Part shown: positions 33,295 to 44,590 of the stretch, piece by piece
How the letters are laid out: the number at the start of each line of letters is the position of its first letter
Numbering within the stretch: position 1 is the first letter of the stretch
Assembly: GCA_963377175.1 (NCBI GenBank)
Contig: CAUJNA010003736.1
Span: 351,399 to 415,398 of the forward strand
Length of the DNA: 64,000 nucleotides
Origin: Effrenium voratum
Lineage: Eukaryota; Sar; Dinophyceae; Suessiales; Symbiodiniaceae
Direction: 5' to 3'
Program-made: the position numbers and the translations under genes
Notes under the pieces: model-generated
The model's input: only the letters and a program-made list of their open reading frames with translations
Database searches by the model: none
What the model was told of the DNA's origin: nothing

Positions 33295-35540
33295 CCAGAA
33301 AAGCCTTCGTTTACCTGCAGGTCAGGGCCAGAGTCATTTTGATACAGAGCCTAGACACGAGCCATCGGTCAACAAGAGCTCCGTCCAACTTTCTGGGGCG
33401 GAGTGCTCGAGCGCCGAAAACACGGGTAGGTCCTCTATGAAGCTTCATAATCATTGTTGTCAAGCTTATGGTATGACAAAGTCAGGTTGAGAACCTTTCT
33501 AACCACAGTCTCTATAAGTTTATAAACCTATATGTAGTAAGTTTCTCTCAACGCCATTATAACCAGATTGGTAGACCTCCTCTTATCAAAACTCCCCATA
33601 TTTCTCCTGTTCACTGGTTTTAACCATCCACCTTTTGACTGCCAATTTAAATTGTTTTTCCTTTCAGTGGGGTGAGGTAGGGAGAAATCTGGGATCCCAT
33701 ATGTTTTCCTTTGAGGTACCGGGGAAGACAAGAGGAAGGCCAAGTCCAGTTTTGGGGTCCCTCGATTTTGCCGAGTACGGACAAGCCGACCCCGCAATTT
33801 TCGATCGGGTGTGTATGCTGAGACCATGTTCTCCGCGGAGGGCATACAGCGACTTTGTGTGCTGAAGACTCTCATCCAGAGGCGGTCCCACGCACGAAAC
33901 CACTTCGGTTTGGGGTTTGGGGGGAGTGGTTTGCCCAACTCCATTTTCCCCTGGGTCCGTCCCTGGTTTTGGGGAAGGGCGAATCACCCATTCTGGAGGT
34001 TCTCATAGTTGAATACAAGACCACTTAGAAGGTATGTAGGAAGAGATGGGGATGTGGGTGGTATTTGTTTCTGTACCATTTGCCAGGAACGTGCTGCAGT
34101 GACTCACTGACTCACCCTAATCCCTGGACCTCAGAAGCCTGCCGGCGAGCTTGTTGTTCTGGTTACATCCACAAAATCACCCTCTAAACGGTGGCTGTGG
34201 GACACCACCCCCAAAATGTCATTTTGAACCCCAAGACGCGGATAGGTCATTTCCCCTTTGCTTTTTGAGGCGGGGGTTGGTTGAAAGAGATACCCAAAGG
34301 ACTCCAGTGATGTCGGTGTTCCCTAGTCATGCCCATTGTTTGGAGCGAACCCCAAGACGCAGACATCCAGAGCAAACACCAAGGTAGATGCCCCCAAACC
34401 GAAATTGGACTATGCCTACCCAGATTCAAGTCAAACAAATGCGACCTGCGCGTTTCTGCCCGTGGCTTTTGCGATTTTTCTGCAAAGGAATCCTTGCAAA
34501 GCTCAGGAGAGGCATCAGGCGCAGCAAAAAGGTTCACAGAACCCCCCCAGAAGCTTCCTACCGAACCTTTCCGTTTGAGTGGTGGGCTTGGATCCTAGCA
34601 TGTGGGAGGTTTCATAAGTCGTTCCCGATTCCTTTGCAACCATGTTGGTAGAACCGACAGTATAGTGAGGGTGCTGCTTGAGCGCCGCAGGCGGCCGACG
34701 GTGCCGGATGACGCTCTGGTGATCTTCTCTGACTTGGATGAGGCGTAGCGGCGTAGCACGCGCAAACCTGCACATAGTTGTGGACATTGGGGGTTGTATC
34801 ACGAAAATCATTCGCTTTCCTCAACGCTGCTGATGCATGGAAGGACTCTTCCCAAAAGCACTCCGGCAGAGCATGAAGCCTGAACAAAATCCTCATTCTC
34901 GGCTCCTTCCGGGGTCCAAGGGCATTTTGGTTTTGGGGCGAGCCCAGTTCCATGTTATTTGGCGGAGCAACTCGAACTTTAACCGGGCGTCTGAGCAACT
35001 CGATCTTTTCTCGTACATCCCATGTTGGCGTTTTTCTCAAAATTGGGGACCAATTCCTCCATGGTTTCCCTTTGGTTTCCTTTCAGAACCATCCATTTTT
35101 GGCCCCCCCCCCTGTTTCTCCCCCAGAAATAGCTTCCCCCCCCTTGGTTGCTTTGGCTTCTTTGGGCTCACCCCTTTTCCACTACCCAGGCAAGAGCCAG
35201 GTGGTCTCGGGCCCAAAGGCCCCAGGTCTCCGCGGCCAGGTGCCTTCCGCGAAGGCCATCCAGATGCTGCGGGTGTGCCAGCCTCGCGCTGCGGCCAAGG
35301 CGCTTCCGGGCGAACGAGAGGGCGAGGGAAGCCCGGGGGCTTCCGGGCGTCGTTTGCCCGCTGGCGGTCTGGCACCAAGGGGTACCAACGAACCTTGAAC
35401 CCATACGAATTTCAACCGACCTGTTTATAATCAGGAGGGGGGGGGGGGGGAACGCTTTTCTCTGGGTGAAATGTGGTTGGAATCAGGCCACTTTTGGAGG
35501 GGCCCCTTCCCCCTATTAATAAACTGGGGTTGAAACTCAT
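33295..35540. other. Unassigned sequence with exon candidates
   Basis: Open patches at about 34637-34748 (+) and 35185-35350 (+) look codon-like, but match no family I can name. A G-run lies at 35438-35451. Part of a family H repeat begins near 35470. Confidence 0.35.
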
Positions 35541-35668
35541 ACTGTGGATGGACGAAATTCTGCACCGTTTTGAAACCATGGAAAAACCATTGTTTGTTGG
35601 TATTTACAGGGGAATCATCATTCCAGGGTTTCTTAGGTGGTGCGAAATGGATTTCGTCCATCCACAGT
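35541..35668 (+). mobile_element. MITE family A, 128 bp, inserted in a family H repeat
   Basis: Ends ACTGTGGATGGACGAAAT and ATTTCGTCCATCCACAGT are near-perfect inverted copies. The left flank is TA and the right is TG, a decayed TA duplication. The flanking sequence on both sides (GGCCACTTTTGGAGGGG to the left, GGGGTCAACATT to the right) is a family H repeat, so this is a nested insertion. Confidence 0.9.
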
Positions 35669-36055
35669 GTGGGGTCAACATTGGTGGGTAACCCTTCGGT
35701 GTGGCTAGGTTTTACCTAATGACCGCTTTGCTTGGCGAAACGCCTGGCACTGGGAACGGCTTGCTTGGAGTGGCATCGGGGGCGCCCTTCCCACCGTGGA
35801 AGTGCCGGCGCTTTGCTTCCATTTGGTTAAGTTTTTTTTGTTTATATATAGATAATATATATATATATATTTCCCTGTTGGTGTTTAAAGGGAATCTATC
35901 ACTACTGGACATATCTTTATTTTTTCCAGGGGACTTGAGCAAATGGCGGCTTGGTCTGATTGGAAGGAGGGTGTTTCCGCCAAGAAGTTGGTTCGCTCCA
36001 GGTTTCGCTGTGCACTTTAGTGGTTGGAACTTTCTGAAAAGTGGCTGGTGGACAT
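35669..36055. other. Short unassigned spacer between two MITE copies
   Basis: Holds copy 2 of the duplicated 67-bp segment and a TA run at 35844-35870. No gene is recognised. Confidence 0.4.
35871..35936 (+). repeat. Duplicated 67-bp segment, copy 2
   Basis: Matches 30917-30985. It ends TTTTTTCCAG, a good splice acceptor, followed by an open patch, so it may be the 3' part of an intron in both places. Confidence 0.8.
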
Positions 36056-36183
36056 ACTGTGGATGGATACAATCCTGCACCGTTTTGAAACCATGGAAAA
36101 ACCATTGTTTGTTGGTATTTACAGGGGAATGATCATTCCAGGGTTTCTTTGGTGGTGCGAAATGGATTTCGTCCATCCACAGT
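36056..36183 (+). mobile_element. MITE family A, 128 bp, with intact TA duplication
   Basis: CTGTGGATGGA at the left and TCCATCCACAG at the right, each flanked by TA. Almost identical to the copy at 35541 only about 390 bp away, so one of them is recent. Confidence 0.9.
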
Positions 36184-36844
36184 AGTTCCCGCCGAAATGA
36201 TGTGTACCCAAGGGTCCCTAAATAGAATTAGTCTCCGGATTCTGTTTCGCCTTTCGAGGGGATTTCGGCTGGTGGTCTGGCAGTTTACCCCCATCTTGGA
36301 GTTGTGGAACCCGGTTTTTTCAGCAAGACACCAGGAGGAGAGCACGTCATTTTGAGCATGGCTCACATGGAACCTGAAGACCCGTGGTCTTTAAGGGGAG
36401 CACACATTTTTATGTGGTGCTATGGTTACTTGATGGTTCTGGTCATCAAAGACTTGGGCAGACAATTTTCAAGCAGCAACTTGTCATTCCTTGCTGTGCG
36501 TTTCCCACCGTTTAGTCACTAACAGGTCCATTCTAGGACGCAAGGGCTCGCGCCACTTGCCTCGGACACATGTTCTGAGACAGATTCTTGTGGATGGAGG
36601 GCGGCGTGTTTGGATTTTTTCACCACGTGCCATGGTCAAACTTCTGGATTTTTTGACCACGCTGGTGATGCCTCGGCTCCGCAGGAGGGGCCTTGGATTC
36701 AGATGCACTATCCCATGCCCTACAACCTGCGGGCCGGCACCCGAAGCAGATTTGACGCGGAAGTCGGATGGTGATTTGTTCCCTCGGAAAGTACGCAGGA
36801 GGACTTTTTGTTCAGCATGGGGCTTGTGCCGTCCACCTTCACCC

Positions 36845-36950
36845 AACTGGGTGTCTTTTTGAGGGCACCCCTTTCTGGTAGGCTTTGAAAGGAAGCCAAG
36901 AGGAGAAACCCCACCAGTTTGGGACGTCCACCAGAAAAGACACTCAGCTG
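36845..36950. mobile_element. Inverted-repeat element, family B
   Basis: AACTGGGTGTCTTTTTGAGG at the left and AGAAAAGACACTCAGCT at the right form an imperfect inverted pair; 106 bp, no C-run in this copy. Confidence 0.6.
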
Positions 36951-37330
36951 TACCTGGAAACCTGATCGCGCGAGTCGCGCCCGACGGTAAGGTCGGGTGC
37001 AAGCGCAAGACGAAGTCGCAGTCCGAGACCCGGAGAGAAGCGACTGGGGGCGATGGACGAAATGTTTGCGGGGAGTGGCGGCGGCGTTTTCTTTTTTTGA
37101 AGTCTCCCCGAATTGGGTGTGTCTTGGGATACTGTACGAGGACCCCCCCCCCTTCTGGGGGTTTCCCTACTTTGAGATTTGAGACCCATGGCGAACGCAT
37201 GACCATGACCATTTCGTAGAGCTTCGCACGCTCGCGGAGGATGCATTTTCAGGGCGCAGGGCCCTCAGAAGGACTTGCTGAGCTCCAGGTCTTTGGTTGA
37301 ATGCAGGGTTTAGTCAAGCCGGTATTAGGG

Positions 37331-37422
37331 GCATGGGTCAAAATTAAACCACCAGGGGGAAAAACAAAAAACATGTTTCCATTTACCAGCGTTCTGTTCT
37401 GGGTACCCATTTTTGACCCACA
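37331..37422 (+). mobile_element. Small inverted-repeat element, family C
   Basis: Begins GCATGGGTCAAAATTAAACC and ends ACCCATTTTTGACCCACA; 92 bp, the cleanest inverted ends of the family here. Confidence 0.75.
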
Positions 37423-38848
37423 CCCGTATGGACTTCTCAGTGCAGGGGTAGTCCATTTTGAGACCACTTGATTGGAAGCAATGAATTTGGACCTTGTGCA
37501 GGTTTCCTCTCATGCCAAACTGGTCAAGGAACTTAAAGGATCCTGATGGAATGGATGGAGGGCTCCCGCTTTTGCAGGAACCTCGTCATCCGTTTGCTAG
37601 TATTTGCTTGACTTCCATCTCATACAACTGTGATGCCTTTAGAACTAAGCCTTTTGTACCCCCTTGAGAAGGGGGCGAATCAAGGTGGACCCCACTTGGT
37701 GGTTCCCAGGTATCCGGTTCCTTAGCTTTAGATCCTTTTGTATGGTGGTAGTTTCCATTTAACCCACTAAAAGTTAAACCTTTTAACGGTATTTGGGTTT
37801 CGTGAAAGGCCGTCCGGCTTGAAAGCGCCGGCGAGAAAGTCGCATAGGTCTTCGCCACCATGGGCTTCCTGCGGCGGAAGAAGTCGCTGGCCCTGAGGTG
37901 AGGGGCCTATGGGTTGAGTTAAAGTCGAAACACTGGCCACCATCAAAAACCCGCCGGCGGGGGCAGGGGGGAGGGGGGGCAAAAGGAGTTGATGTTGAAA
38001 CAGTGATTCAGACTCTGGTTCAAAGACGTGGTTGAATCGCACCCTACCCTACCCCCCTTTGACGATCCTGGCCGGTACCGCAGGATCCCAAGGCCAGGTC
38101 CGCGGCCTGATTTTTGAGGAGGGCCGTGCTCATGGACACCATCTTTTGTTTGGAAGTGGTTCACAGGGGATTCCTGCAAATTAAGTGTATCCTACGAATT
38201 TGTCCAAGGTTGGAGAGAAAAAAGCCGGGCAAATTGCAAGTATGTGAGTGGCCATGGATCTGGAGCCAGGAAGTTTTCTCACCATACTTTGCTGTGAGCA
38301 CGGAGGTACAACATCAGAAAGAACCTCATTGTGCCGGGGCCGAAGATTCTGCTGAAGGCACATATGAGCAACTGACAGAACTACTAGGTAGCCTACTGCT
38401 AGTTTTTGGAGAACCCAAATATCAAGGCCTCAACTATGATTTGCCCTGGCCTGAGGCCCAACGCCGGCATTCATCTTACCTATGTAGGCGCCGGCGCCGG
38501 TCGACACTACTTTTGCTCTTGGCTTGCGCAACTTGAAGGTGTGCAGGCCGGGCTTGAGCGAAGATTTGTAAGCAGCCTGAATGAACCAGTCAAAGATACG
38601 CGTGAGCTTTTGAGTTGCGAGTTCTGACTTTGCGTTCCAGTCATGAAAATTCGGACGCAGCAAGCTTTCATCACCTTTCATCTCAAACTTTCCCAATCAA
38701 ACCGTTGTTCCCTGATGTTGCGAATCGGTGACAGGGCCGTTCTCGTCAGGGGCTGTTTTTTGAGGACTGGTGCAAGGAAACTGACAAGGAATGGCTTTGT
38801 TTTCGATGGTGGCCTCAAAGAACCCGGCTTGTGACAATGGGTAAAGCT

Positions 38849-38960
38849 CATAGGTGTCCTTTTTGGTTGTTTTGGTAGAAAAACAAATGGCCCTGGTTTA
38901 CCTGGTGGTTTCATCATCTACCAGGGAAACCCATCTATTTGCCCTAAAAGCACACCTATG
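38849..38960 (+). mobile_element. MITE family F
   Basis: Ends CATAGGTGTCCTTTTTGG and AAAAGCACACCTATG are inverted copies. The core has GGTAGAAAAA and CCTGGTTTACCTGGTGGTTT followed by CTACCAGGGAAACCC. Length 112 bp. Confidence 0.85.
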
Positions 38961-39149
38961 GTAACGCCCTTGCCTTGTGCACCAGTCAACTCGACCCTTT
39001 CTGCTGGGACAGCGCTTCGAAGCACTTGCCAGGCTCCAGGGCGGATGTGGACTACAAGCTGTTGCACCACGGTGCGCGTCTGAGCGCTTGGGGAAAGTTC
39101 CGGCACATCAGCCCCAAAACCAAGGGTGCCTGTATTTCCCTTTTTGAAT

Positions 39150-39345
39150 GTGTGTGTGTGTGTGTCTGTGTCTGTCTGTGTCTGTCTGTCTGTGTCTGTC
39201 TGTGTCTGTGTCTGTGTCTGTGTCTGTGTCTGTGTCTGTGTCTGTGTCTGTGTCTGTGTCTGTGTCTGTGTCTGTGTCTGTGTCTGTGTCTGTGTCTGTG
39301 TCTGTGTCTGTGTCTGTGTCTGTGTCTGTCTGTGTGTGTGTTTGT
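39150..39345. repeat. (GTGTCT)n microsatellite
   Basis: About 190 bp of GTGTCT/GTCTGT hexamers, with GT tails at both ends. Because the unit is six bases, all three frames stay open on each strand, producing spurious Cys/Val and Ser/Val ORFs on plus and His/Arg or Thr/Gln ORFs on minus. Confidence 0.95.
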
Positions 39346-40076
39346 TCTCACCCTTTTTGGGTGGTTTTAAAGGGACAACAACCCGAAAGCACACAACTGG
39401 GGGTCCTGCGGTTTTTGGTATATTCCCAAATCTACGCCCTAACCACACCGGTTCCTTCAGGGGTTGGGCCAAAGTAAGTTTTCATTGGGTGTGTTTGGGG
39501 AAACAAGGGGAGCCCTGTCCCCAGTTTCCTTTTTTCGGCCATAAACCTTTGGAAGGCTTGGGACCTCTCCAGAGCTTCCCTTACAATTCTAGGGGTTGAT
39601 TCCCCATTCTTTTCAACCATCCTTCTTTTAAAAACCGGCTGTTTCCCCTGGGTTTCCTGAAAAGAAGGATCCCTGGAATGAATGGGGAAGGTACCCCTAG
39701 AACAATCCTGAAAGCTTGTGGTTTTGCGAAGTGTAGAACCGTCCTTGGACCCTTGATGCCCACGAAGTGTGGAGCCCCCTGAGTCCTTTCAGCACATTCT
39801 GACTCGATGGGGACTTTGCGGCTTGCCTTTGAACACAACCAAAGGAGGGTGTCGCTCGTTTTGACATATGTTTACATATTCCCATTTGCTGGTGCAGTTT
39901 TGCAGCGGGAGCAAATGTGAAATGTGAGGTGAAAGCGGACAGGCTGGGAACGTTGTGGCCAGACGGAGGTGTTTACTGGACTGAGAAAATTGAGATTCGC
40001 ACGCGTGCTCTGCCCAACAAAGAGGAGGATCCAACAGAAGGAACATGATCCAAACTGCCCTCAAATCGAGTCCTGT

Positions 40077-40118
40077 GTGTGCGAGTGTGCGCGCGCGCGC
40101 ACGAATGTGCGTGGGCAC

Positions 40119-40152
<34 letters not shown>

Positions 40153-40192
40153 CAGAGAGAGTGTGTGTGTGTGTGTGTGAGTCTGTGTGTGT

Positions 40193-40229
<37 letters not shown>

Positions 40230-40312
40230 AGTGTCTGTGTGTGTGCGTGAGTGTGTGTGTGTGTGTGAGTGTGTGTGTGTGTCTCTGTCTCCGTCTGTGT
40301 CTCTGTTTGTGT
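40077..40312. repeat. GCGC / (GA)n / (GT)n compound microsatellite
   Basis: A short alternating GC tract, then GAGAGACAGA units, then GT runs interrupted by GAGT. Alternating purine-pyrimidine DNA of this kind can adopt the Z form. Confidence 0.95.
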
Positions 40313-40763
40313 CACCTTTAGGTTTTGATTCTCGCTCTTTGGCGGTTGCCAGTCATAGGATTCCCTCTTTTGGACTTCAGACGTTTGATGGGTTTAGCAG
40401 GGCTCCTTAAAAGATACATTTTGCCACCATTTGAAGCATGTTCCTTTTTCAACACCAAGATAAAGTTGGAAACCACCATTTAGAAGCTGCAATGTTCAGG
40501 TGCAAAATGCATCCGGATCCCTGTTCAGTTGACCTTTCACGGGCGGCGTCGGATCGCTCTTCAGCTCGGATTCCCCAGGGTCTCCGCCCGAAACGCCACC
40601 GCCACCGAAACGCCAGCGCCAGATCTTGGCGACCAAAGCCACGGCCACCGGCAAACGCCTGAAGTTCTGCGAGGCCCGAGGCCCCGTTTTTTGGAGAGTT
40701 CGCCCAAGGAAGCCGAGCTGCAACCATGGAAATTGGGGAGAAGGGTGACACGGGCTATTTGGG

Positions 40764-40857
40764 CGTGGCTCAAAACAGGAGGGGCAAACCGCAGGTGTTG
40801 GCCTTTCCACTTACCAGGCTTCCATGTTGGTACCGGGTGTTTGAGCAGCCATTTGGT
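40764..40857 (-). mobile_element. Small inverted-repeat element, family C (variant GGCTCAAAA), inverted copy
   Basis: The reverse complement aligns with 9109-9205 and 2116-2242, sharing AAGTGGAAA-like, CACCTGCGGTTTGCCCCTCC and TTTTGAGCCAC segments. Confidence 0.65.
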
Positions 40858-41002
40858 TTGTTGGCAAGAGGGAGGGATCTTTGGCGAACATGGGCAACCC
40901 CGGCAAGCGGTTCCTCGCGGGTTCGAGAATCCGAAAGGATGCCAGCCATTGACGAGTTGCAATCTTGAACAGTGCAACCTTGTCATGAAAGATAAGAGAC
41001 CC

Positions 41003-41045
41003 AATATATTACATATATATATATAGACATATATATATATAACAT
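41003..41045. repeat. (TA)n microsatellite
   Basis: TA runs interrupted by GACA; a similar short run lies at 41471-41500. Confidence 0.9.
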
Positions 41046-41765
41046 ACGTGCACAGCCCAAACGTATCAGACAAATATATGTATGTATCGTGCATGCTCCA
41101 TCAACCCACGACATGGTGATTGGTAAAAACTTTGGGGAACCTGACCAGGATGCGGTGGATTTTCAATGGACTCCCAGCATTTGGAGGGGCGAAGTTGGTC
41201 AACTTTCCCTATAGCTTGCGTACCTGGCATCCTCCTGGTGGTCCGGCCATGAGGTCCATCGGGATTTCCCTTCAAACCAGACAGGTTGCGCACGAAAGCA
41301 ACGCCATGCTTTTCGTTTTTCAGGCACATGAACAAGGAAAATTCCGGTACAGGTAAACAGGTGAAAAGGACATGGCGTTGCTTTTCAGGACATTTAATTT
41401 ACCGGTACATGTACTTTACAGGTAAATTCTTCATTTAGAATCATGTACTGCCTGCTGCATTAATACCACGTATATATATATATATACATATATATACACT
41501 GCACACTTAACAAACTCTTTCATCGCAAGCCGCAAGCGCAACCTGGGTCTCAGATCGATGAGACGCGGTTGGCACAAATGGAGCAGCTCCTGCGAGACAA
41601 CCCTGCCAGGGACTTGGAGGGAAGAGTCTTGCAGGAACGAGGGGACACTTTTATTTCAGGTTGGACATATGGGCCAAGGGTTGGTCGACATCAATGCCAA
41701 GGTAGATGATGTCCACCACCGGCTCTGCAGCCAAAGTCAAGTGTCATGTATGTACTGACAAGAAG

Positions 41766-41881
41766 CATAGGTGTCCTTTTTGGTGGTTTTGGTAGAAAAA
41801 TCGATGGCGATTCCTGGTTTACCAGGTGGTTCAATCGTCTACCAGGGAAACCCATCTATTTGCCCCAAAAGGACATCTATG
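41766..41881 (+). mobile_element. MITE family F, complete copy
   Basis: CATAGGTGTCCTTTTTGG at the left and CCAAAAGGACATCTATG at the right, 116 bp. The core matches 38849-38960 closely. Confidence 0.88.
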
Positions 41882-42712
41882 AGCGTGCGTGCTCTCGGTT
41901 GGTGGGTGTGGTGCCCTGGAAATGCAAAGGGAATGGGTGGGTCTTTTTGGGAGTTGGTACCCCTTTTTGAGGGCACCCCCTGACAGGGTGCCATTCGATC
42001 TGGTTTGGTGGTTTGGGACTGGAGGTTCCATCCAGGGTACAATTTGGACCACTTTGTGAGGGTACCCCTTTTTGGGGTTGGCTGAACAGGAGTCCAAAAG
42101 ATATATTTTTTTTGCACCCTCCCCCCCCCCCCCCGCCCCCAAATTTGACACATACCTAATAGTTCCGGTTGCGGATTGACAAGATTGATATAGCCCTGGG
42201 TCGACCAACTGATCAGCCAATGGCAATGGAGTCGACCAATCTATCGGACACTCGAATCCTATGAGAAATCGGGTTGATGAATAGGCCCTGCAACTCATGC
42301 CCGAAATGTGCCCAAAAGGAGATTGTTTCATTCCCAAAACACCTCAAATGATTCCCTACTGGGAATGAGCACAGTTCTTTTTCCCGCTTGGTTTCACCAT
42401 GGGCTTCCCTCTAACCCCCAACAGGCTACGTTTCTCAAGACAGCCATGTTTGTGGCACTCGGCCCTTTTCGTCCCTTTTCTCCTCATTTGAAATCTGCTC
42501 TCTTCTGTTATTTGGCTGCAAAACCCTTTAAAGGGAGCCATCTCAAGCTGCAGCTTCGCCTCATTTGCCTCCTTTCAGGTGTCCCCAACATGGGCGGTGT
42601 CCCTTTGTTTTTTTCTTTTCAAACCACACACGGGTGCCAACTCAACAAATGTACACGCATTTGCGTCTATTTGCCTCTTGCTTGTTTGGCCCCCTCTATT
42701 TTGACACATACC
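41882..42712. other. Unassigned sequence
   Basis: GGGTACCCC-type words recur at 41955-42075, reminiscent of family B arms, and a C-run lies at 42121-42138. No gene. Confidence 0.35.
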
Positions 42713-42783
<71 letters not shown>

Positions 42784-42985
42784 GTGTGCGGGTGTGCGGG
42801 TGTGCGGGTGTGCGGGTGTGCGGGTGTGCGGGTGTGCGGGTGTGCGGGTGTGCGGGTGTGCGGGTGTGCGGGTGTGCGGGTGTGCGTGTGCGTGTGCGTG
42901 CGCGTGTGCGTGCGCGTGCGCGTGCGCGTGTGCGTGCGCGTGCGCGTGCGCGTGTGCGTGTGCGTGTGCGTGTGCGTGTGTCGTT
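42713..42985. repeat. (GT)n, (GTGTGCGG)n and (GTGCGC)n compound array
   Basis: About 27 GT units are followed by roughly 14 copies of GTGTGCGG, then alternating GTGTGC/GTGCGC to 42985. The ordered change of unit suggests stepwise expansion. Long ORFs through it are artefacts. Confidence 0.95.
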
Positions 42986-44457
42986 TTTTAGGGGACCCTC
43001 AAAGTGGATGTCGATTTCCCTTTAAAACCACCCAAACAGTGTGAGTACCAACTCCAAAAAAAAGAAGCGCCACCCAAAACGTGGATCACAGGTTTTTCCC
43101 AGAAGAGGGAGGAGCTTCTACCGCCCGACACCGCTGGGTCTCGCAAAAAATCGCCAGCAACCCCGGCTCTTCAGCACCCCCCGAGACCCCTGGCTTTTGG
43201 TGAGTACCCCCCCCTCCCTTCCCCCTCCCCCCCCCTCCTCCCCCCCTCCCCCCCTCCTCCCTCCCCCCCTTTCTTTCCTTTGGCACCCCCCCCCTCACCC
43301 CCGATTTTCGGCGATCTCAGGTCTCGGTGGCGCGGGCCTGGGAGCGCAAGAGCTCGCTGCTGAAGAAGGCGCCCTACGGAGACCTCGGCGCCTGCCAGGT
43401 GTGGGGAGCCACGGCGGCATCGGGCGGCGCCTTCGGCGAGGGAGAATCGAAGCCCAGCGAGCGAGAGCCGCGGGCGGTTTTTTTCTTCCTCCTTTTTTTT
43501 GTTTCCCCGATTCATTGCCTGGGAGAAGAAAAACAAACGGCCGCCGGGTTTTGCGGGGTGGTTTTACAAAGTTGCAATTGGTGCGAGAGCTGCGATCGGG
43601 GCCCTGAGAAATGGAGACCCGAGAAAAACCAGCTGCTGGTGGTTTCCTTTCAGGGAATTTCCAGGTCCTCTACCTCATTCCCTACTGAGCACCAGCAAGT
43701 AAAGGAACACCAGCAGGAAAACCGAAAGCTCGGTTTTTCCTGCGGCTTTGGCATAGGGAGAGCGCACGCCAGAAGGCGGTGGCTCAAACTTGAGGGTACC
43801 TACCCGTTGTCAAGGGGGGCCCAAAAAAAGGAGACCATCCTGGACATGAATTTCCACCGCACCAAAGGGTCCAGGCCCAATAAAATTCACACCCCCCTCT
43901 TGGGGGTTTCTACCCAAAGCAAAAGAGCTTCCTTCAATCTGAGGGTACAAACCTATTAGGTACATGAAGGGCATTCATACAGTACATGGTGCTTCTCTAC
44001 ACGGGATTCGGAAAAGCCCCCTTTTTGCTTGGTATTTAAAGGGAACCCCAAAGGAGACTGTTGTCATTTTAGGAAATGGACCGATTCCAATTCTGAGAAA
44101 TACCGTGCTCAAAAAGCACATCTGCTGTATATGCACGTTTCATCGTTTCCTCAACAGCCCCTCGGTTTTTGCGGGAATCATCCTCCACAAAACGAACAAT
44201 GGACTGCAAATTCTGTCACCTGCTCACATGAGGCATTTGGGCTTCTGTGGTGCTGAAGAGACTCTCCTGGGGAGCCTCACATGTCCTCAATAGAGACTGT
44301 CACTCCATAAGGGAGCTTCATCAACATGACAATCCAACGGCGACGATTCCCATGATCGGACGGCAAGGTGCCGTTCGGAGATGGGAATCAGACATGATAT
44401 GAGTTTGGTGCATTCTGATGACTGCCCAATGACAAAACGGGTTCTCATCAGGTGATA
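42986..44457. other. Unassigned sequence next to the genome join
   Basis: A pyrimidine tract (43205-43300) precedes an AG and a GC-rich open patch at about 43321-43475 (+) of some 50 codons, a fair exon candidate with no family match. The rest is unassigned. Confidence 0.35.
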
Positions 44458-44590
44458 CTGTGGATGGGCAAAACATCCTGCACCACTTTGAAGCCATGAA
44501 ACAACCATTGTTTATCGGTATTTGCGTTGGGGAATCGAATCCTTCCAGGGTCTGAGTGGGTGCGTTTGATGGATTTCGCGTCCAGCCACA
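44458..44590 (+). mobile_element. MITE family A, last eukaryotic feature before the join
   Basis: CTGTGGATGGGCAAAACATC after TA at the left, and GGATTTCGCGTCCAGCCACA at the right. The interior (GCACCACTTTGAAGCCATG, CCATTGTTTATCGGTATTTG) matches the family. It shows that the dinoflagellate-type DNA continues to within about 350 bp of pdhA. Confidence 0.75.

Larger units (their letters stand above)
36184..38848. other. Unassigned sequence with exon candidates
   Basis: A basic patch at about 36957-37070 (+) looks codon-like. About 38500-38640 can be read on the minus strand as an open stretch. No family is recognised. Two inverted-repeat elements inside are listed separately. Confidence 0.35.
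38961..41765. other. Unassigned sequence with exon candidates and microsatellites
   Basis: Codon-like patches after AG: 38986-39120 (+), about 39900-40045 (+), 40540-40690 (+) and 41553-41640 (+). They are charged and plausible as exons but unassigned. Large microsatellites and a family C element inside are listed separately. Confidence 0.35.

Noticed and set aside
38918..39599. Long frames on both strands (Cys/Val, Thr/Gln, His/Arg repeats)
   Set aside because: They are created by the GTGTCT microsatellite, which has no stop codon in any frame.
42308..43044. A 227-codon frame ending in Cys/Val/Ala repeats
   Set aside because: It is formed by the GT/GTGTGCGG array and has no domain.
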